64,000 bases of DNA. Origin: Gammaproteobacteria bacterium. Its GTDB lineage: Bacteria > Pseudomonadota > Gammaproteobacteria > Arenicellales > Poriferihabitantaceae. The translations under genes and the position numbers were made by a program. The stretch is from assembly GCA_009842505.1 (NCBI GenBank), contig VYFG01000147.1:18352-82351 (forward strand). The letters are read 5' to 3'. The notes beneath the pieces were generated by a model. That model had not been told where the DNA came from. It did no database searches and saw only the letters and a program-made list of their open reading frames with translations. Below, piece after piece: positions 60,785 to 64,000 of this stretch (within the stretch, counting starts at the first letter, position 1; every line of letters begins with the position of its first letter).

Positions 60785-61348
60785 TCAGTAATCCCCTTCC
60801 CAGTCCACCAGCAGGCTGCCCGCCCCGATATCCACGGCCCTGATCACCTGCGGAATCCAGGGAATCAGCCGCTCGGCATCGGCATCGACGCCCGGGTACT
60901 TCACCACAAGCACGTCATTTGCACCGGTTTCCACCAGGTGGTCCACTGTGCCGAGCGACTCACCGGCAAGATTGGCCACCTCAAGTCCGATCAGCTGGGA
61001 CCAGTAGTATTCACCGGCCGGGAGGTCCGGAAGATCTCCGGCCGGGATGCAGACCTGCATGCCGGAAAGGGACGCCGCCTCGTCACGGCTGGAAATGCCC
61101 TCCAGCTTCACCACCAGGTGCTTTTTCTGCAGCAAGGAATCCATCACCCGTATCGACTGGCGCGCTTCCGCCGGCCGGCCGGCATCGCCCGGACCGCCGG
61201 GCCGGTTCCGGGGCGTCAGGGTCCAGCAGGCGTACCCGAGGATCTCTTCAGGCGGGCGCGTGTATGACCGCACACGAACCCAGCCCCTGACGCCGTACGG
61301 GGAGGAAATCTCCCCCATGACCGTCAATTCGGTGTCTGGACTTCCCAT
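60785..61348 (-). CDS. rimM: Ribosome maturation factor RimM
   Basis: A 187-residue 16S rRNA-processing protein. It has an N-terminal RimM domain (MGEISSPYGVRGWVRVRSYTRPPEEI) and a C-terminal PRC-barrel (YYWSQLIGLEVANLAGESLGTVDHLVETGANDVLVV) ending near LIPWIPQVI. It lies between rpsP and trmD. Slightly longer than E. coli RimM (182) because of a Gly/Pro-rich insert near residue 50. Confidence 0.96.
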   Translation of the reverse strand: MGSPDTELTVMGEISSPYGVRGWVRVRSYTRPPEEILGYACWTLTPRNRPGGPGDAGRPAEARQSIRVMDSLLQKKHLVVKLEGISSRDEAASLSGMQVCIPAGDLPDLPAGEYYWSQLIGLEVANLAGESLGTVDHLVETGANDVLVVKYPGVDADAERLIPWIPQVIRAVDIGAGSLLVDWEGDY

Positions 61349-61456
61349 GCCGGGACAACCGTTGATTCCGGACGGCCATTTTGTCGGGCAGGCCGCGCCT
61401 CGGCCGGGCCCCGGGAGACGCTCCGATACAGGCTCCGAGTATGCAGCCGGCCGGGG

Positions 61457-61705
61457 TCAGGATGCGGACCGGGCCTGCTTGTAGAGCTGGCTGGCACGCT
61501 CGCTGGGCTGCGCACCCCGGGACACCCAGTGATCATAGCGTTCGGTGTCGAGTTTCAGCGCCTGTTCGCCGCCGGCCGCTATGGGATTGAAAAACCCGAC
61601 CCGTTCGATGAAACGGCCCCGGCTGGAACGGCGCTGATCCGCAACCACAATGGAGTAGAAGGGGCGTTTCTTTGACCCGCCGCGAGCCAGTCGAATAGTA
61701 ACCAT
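61457..61705 (-). CDS. rpsP: 30S ribosomal protein S16
   Basis: An 82-residue protein with the canonical start [23 protein letters not shown] and the [12 protein letters not shown] block. It is the first gene of the rpsP-rimM-trmD-rplS operon. A leader of about 43 bases separates it from a candidate extended -10 promoter. Confidence 0.98.
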   Translation of the reverse strand: MVTIRLARGGSKKRPFYSIVVADQRRSSRGRFIERVGFFNPIAAGGEQALKLDTERYDHWVSRGAQPSERASQLYKQARSAS

Positions 61706-61754
61706 GGTTATCCGTCCGCTGAGATATGCTTGTGTAGGAAAATCGAGGGCGCGG

Positions 61755-61763
61755 ATTCTACCA
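61755..61763 (-). promoter_or_regulatory. Extended -10 promoter of the rpsP operon
   Basis: The minus strand reads TGGTAGAAT: a TGN extension followed by TAGAAT, one base from the -10 consensus. The -35 region is poor, which extended -10 promoters tolerate. Transcription would start near 61748, about 43 bases before the rpsP ATG. Confidence 0.55.
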
Positions 61764-61836
61764 TGTAAACAACGGGATAAGGAAAGAGGTTTGCAAGGAT
61801 TGGGAATTATATACTTTAGTCACAAGTCGTTTAAAT

Positions 61837-62013
61837 TCAATCACTTGCCTTCTTCGGTTTGAACGGCCGCATGAACATCGACCGGACCTGCTCAACCGTC
61901 AATTCCGGCATGTCCTGTTCCTCCATCTGTTCCGCCTTGCTCGGCTGGTAGGTGGAGCGCTTGAAATCCGCCTCGATGGGGTCAGGAAGTTTCTTTTTCT
62001 TGCGCTTGGCCAT
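61837..62013 (-). CDS. Small basic orphan protein (58 aa)
   Basis: Begins MAKRKKKKLPDP, continues with YQPSKAEQMEEQDMPELTVEQV and ends FKPKKASD. The strongly basic start and end flank an acidic middle that could form one short helix. AGAGGCTAGG before the ATG supplies a ribosome site. It is three bases downstream of the 100-residue gene, at the end of a compact three-gene run. I do not recognise a named family. The organisation resembles small proteins commonly met in genomic islands. Confidence 0.6.
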   Translation of the reverse strand: MAKRKKKKLPDPIEADFKRSTYQPSKAEQMEEQDMPELTVEQVRSMFMRPFKPKKASD

Positions 62014-62016
62014 AAC

Positions 62017-62319
62017 CTAGCCTCTGCTCTCTGGCGCCGAATCAACCTTGTCTGAAGGGCGAGGAATAAAAAGGTTTCCGGGTTGCAGTTTTTCAACCTT
62101 GTCTTCCAGGGCCTTTATCCTGTCAGAATGTCTTTTCTGACTTGCCTTGATAAGTGGAATCACCTTTGACATGGTGTCATTGCTCTTGTCAAGTTCCCCA
62201 TTAATTCTCTCAAGTTCAGGCTTTACCTTCTCGTCAAGGGCCTTATCAATCTGCTCCCTGACGGAGTTCCTGACAACCTCGCCAATAATGGCGTCTACGA
62301 TTCTGTTTTTCAGTCCCAT
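62017..62319 (-). CDS. Orphan coiled-coil protein (100 aa)
   Basis: Residues 15-85 form a continuous charged helix with heptad spacing (VREQIDKALDEKVKPELERINGELDK... RIKALEDKVEKLQ); a short polar tail follows. There is no signal peptide or catalytic motif. It starts one base after the stop of the exported 115-residue gene and ends three bases before the 58-residue gene, so translation is probably coupled. No family recognised. Confidence 0.6.
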   Translation of the reverse strand: MGLKNRIVDAIIGEVVRNSVREQIDKALDEKVKPELERINGELDKSNDTMSKVIPLIKASQKRHSDRIKALEDKVEKLQPGNLFIPRPSDKVDSAPESRG

Positions 62320-62320
62320 A

Positions 62321-62668
62321 TCAATTACCGGCTAACATATCCACTTTACCGCAAGAACGCTCCATTTCCCTGACGATCTTACCTCCTTCCTCTGCGGCCT
62401 TGCTGTAGATAATTACTACGCCTTTGTTCAGATTAATCGTCATTTCGTAGGAATGTTTCTCAAGCAGGTTCAACAATGTCTGGCACCAAATGCCTATCAT
62501 AAATCTGGCTTGCCCCTGGTAGTAAACCTTGAAGTCGGGCGAATGAACTTGTGCGGTATACCCCACGTTATCCAACTTTTTCAAATGCTCGGGCCGATCC
62601 TGTGCCTGCAACGGAGAATGACCCACAAGGAATACAAGGAGCGTAATAGCCAGATATCGAGTCTTCAT
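62321..62668 (-). CDS. Exported orphan protein (115 aa)
   Basis: From ATG 62668, preceded by GAGG, the product opens with a clear signal peptide (MKTRYLAITLLVFLVGHSPLQAQ, cleaved after about residue 23, given here only in outline). The mature part of about 92 residues contains two Cys (GIWCQTLL and ERSCGKVDML) that could form a disulfide. No family recognised. It is the first gene of the three-gene run. Confidence 0.6.
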   Translation of the reverse strand: MKTRYLAITLLVFLVGHSPLQAQDRPEHLKKLDNVGYTAQVHSPDFKVYYQGQARFMIGIWCQTLLNLLEKHSYEMTINLNKGVVIIYSKAAEEGGKIVREMERSCGKVDMLAGN

Positions 62669-62930
62669 CGTCTCGCCTCGGTGAACATGGCACGTTCCGA
62701 CACGCAAAATGGCGCCGGGCCATGTTCCTCATCACGAAGAAGTGAAGGTTCCGGTTATTCGCCGGGCACGGGTAGCTACTCCCTTGCCGGGTCAAAGGGC
62801 TGTTGTATTCACCGAAAAACCCGGCTTCGGGCTCTTCGGATGAGGAACAGTGCCAGTATATACCTTCCCGTAACATCGATACGTCTATTGTCAGACCCAT
62901 TTCCTATAGCTGATATAAGTTTTTCCTATG
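62669..62930. other. Spacer in the accessory region
   Basis: About 260 bases with no supported gene. A 110-codon open frame here overlaps the signal-peptide gene and has no recognisable content. A short CCCG-AAGC-CGGG stem followed by five T on the minus strand (about 62805-62825) could be a weak terminator for the upstream 142-codon gene. Confidence 0.35.
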
Positions 62931-63359
62931 TCAGCCGAAAAACAGCTTACTCAAGGCTCTCTGGCTGATCTGCCAGATTGCAATGTCCTCCTTCTCATCC
63001 GATTCAGGCTTGGATACCCTCAAGGAGCATTCGTCCCTGTCCGGGTTCCAATGCGTTACCACGGAAAAGGCTTTACCCGTATATGGCTCGATGTCGATAT
63101 GGTCTTCAAGGAGTAGAAAGAAAGCCCTTGACCTAGATTTGCCCTTCACGCCAACAAAGAATGCGTCAATGGTTCCTACACGATTCGTATCCCCAAATTC
63201 GAACCCTTCCCCTGCGTGATCCACGTCAAATTCCACCTGCTCCCTCAAGGGGCCGTTGAAAATTTCTTTGACAGTGCACTCTTGTCTGCGTTGTACCCAG
63301 TTCACCGGCTCCCCCATAATCAAAATACCTCTCAGGTTGTTACTTGAATCTGTTCCCAT
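62931..63359 (-). CDS. Orphan protein (142 aa)
   Basis: ATG 63359 is preceded by GGAG at seven bases, which fixes the start; an ATG 14 codons on is the alternative. The sequence alternates short beta-like strands with charged loops (CTVKEIFNGPLREQVEFDVDHAGEGFEFGD, RAFFLLLEDHIDIEPYTGKAFSVVTHWNPD). It has no signal peptide, membrane segment or recognisable motif. Base composition is lower in GC than the housekeeping genes, which fits recent acquisition. It lies between the transposase fragment and the three-gene run. Confidence 0.55.
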   Translation of the reverse strand: MGTDSSNNLRGILIMGEPVNWVQRRQECTVKEIFNGPLREQVEFDVDHAGEGFEFGDTNRVGTIDAFFVGVKGKSRSRAFFLLLEDHIDIEPYTGKAFSVVTHWNPDRDECSLRVSKPESDEKEDIAIWQISQRALSKLFFG

Positions 63360-63377
63360 AGCCTACTCCAAAATTTC

Positions 63378-63945
63378 TCAATAACCCGGCCTCAAGGGTT
63401 TCGCCCCTGAATCCAGCCCGTTGTCGGCGATCAGGTTCCTGTACTCCAATCGCTTTCCGATCATGCCCCGCACCACGTCGCCCATCTGGTCCCGGGTATC
63501 GGACTGGCGAACATTGTGGCGGTGCTGAAACTCCCGCACATACCGGTCAAGGTGCTTGGGAGACATCTTGTGATAGATGCCGAAGTAACCGCGCTTCATG
63601 AGGCTCCAGAACGACTCCACGCCGTTGATATGGGCCTGACCGCGAACGTACTCCGATACGCCGTGCCGTACTGCCTCGTGCTCACGGGGAAGGCTGTCGT
63701 ATGCCCTGGCCTCGTCCGTGTACACGATTGAATCCTCCGCCGTGTTGTCCACGACAAAACCTTGCAGGGTATCGGCATCGGTTCTTGTCACCAGCTTGGC
63801 CCGAACCTCGTTGGTGTCCCGGTCCTTGACGCCCACCACGACCGTTTTTCCCACGGGACCGCGCCCCGCGCCTTCCGCTTTCAAGGCTTTGCGCTTCTTG
63901 TTGCTCATGTTCTTGCGCTTGCCACCGAAGAAGCTTTCATCCGCC
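63378..63945 (-). pseudogene. Truncated IS1595/ISXO2-type transposase
   Basis: The readable part is the DDE catalytic domain of an IS1595-family transposase: DESFFGGKRK at its start, VVGVKDRD, then the second Asp in IVYTDEARAYDSL and the block HINGVESFWSLMKRGYFGIYHKMSPKHLDRYVREFQHRHNVR. The N-terminal zinc-binding region (about 140 residues in the family) is missing; a stop codon lies immediately before DESFFGG in the same frame. An ATG at 63908 could still give a 176-residue product, but the first catalytic Asp precedes it. The right side is cut by the window or by a deletion. Confidence 0.75.
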
Positions 63946-63959
63946 TATCAGCACCATCC

Positions 63960-64000
63960 ATTAAAGTCCCTGGATCACCGTTCTAAGGTGTCCCCCCAAC
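63960..64000 (-). repeat. Possible IS end next to the truncated transposase
   Basis: Reading the minus strand from the window edge, GTTGGGGGGACACCTTAG begins a stretch that looks like the terminal inverted repeat of an insertion sequence, only about 55 bases before the mid-domain sequence DESFFGG. No matching copy was found on the far side of the transposase, so the element is probably internally deleted. This is an inference. Confidence 0.35.

Noticed and set aside
62568..62900. A 110-codon open frame overlapping the exported orphan gene
   Set aside because: Overlaps a better-supported gene with signal peptide and ribosome site; no family content.

Overview
The window reads as chromosomal DNA of a GC-rich gammaproteobacterium. 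Diagnostic blocks are recA-recX-alaS-lysC-csrA followed by tRNA-Ser and tRNA-Arg, hflK-hflC-DUF2065-purA, glnA-ntrB-ntrC, rpsP-rimM-trmD-rplS, and the rnr-rlmB pair. Almost all of it is single-copy housekeeping sequence. No CRISPR array, rRNA operon, prophage or complete mobile element was seen.

Layout. 0.2-9.7 kb: a secreted MsrA-MsrB fusion, a PPK2-type polyphosphate kinase, rlmB and rnr, then pntA-pntB-hisG ending in a strong bidirectional terminator. 9.9-13.8 kb: a LysM lipoprotein, a succinate-semialdehyde dehydrogenase, purA and a DUF2065 protein. 13.9-16 kb: the HflKC membrane complex. 16.1-20.5 kb: the nitrogen regulon (ntrC, ntrB, glnA) with a textbook sigma-54 promoter and NtrC operator upstream of glnA. 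A degenerate IS200/IS605-type end lies between glnA and ntrB. 20.5-31.2 kb: a DUF938 methyltransferase, a very large AsmA-like protein, ttcA, a class V aminotransferase, argC and a paired DUF2868/DUF3482 membrane protein plus GTPase. 31.3-36.3 kb: yggS-proC-yggT, an AmpG-like permease, pyrE and a lone PII gene. 36.6-43.8 kb: two tRNAs, csrA with a long polar tail, lysC, alaS, recX, recA and a SixA-like phosphatase.

43.8-54.1 kb is a catabolic accessory block. It holds a four-gene minus-strand run (MttB-family methyltransferase, dimethylglycine-dehydrogenase-like flavoprotein with a GcvT half, cupin, GNAT), a GlxA/GbdR-type AraC regulator, a 3-hydroxyisobutyrate-dehydrogenase-like enzyme, a CitE-like lyase and a class I aminotransferase. 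The most economical reading is quaternary-amine (glycine betaine-like) demethylation feeding one-carbon metabolism.

54.1-61.8 kb: relA, yjbQ, xerD, a large repeat protein, and the rplS-trmD-rimM-rpsP operon. From about 61.8 kb to the end the sequence becomes visibly more AT-rich. It carries a compact operon of three small orphan genes, another orphan, and the C-terminal two thirds of an IS1595/ISXO2-type transposase. This is the only clearly acquired stretch.

Points most worth checking are the IS200/IS605-like remnant that appears to have been read into the annotated 5' end of ntrB, the non-enterobacterial dyad over the recA promoter, the tailed CsrA, the methylamine/betaine block, and the small-gene operon at the right edge.
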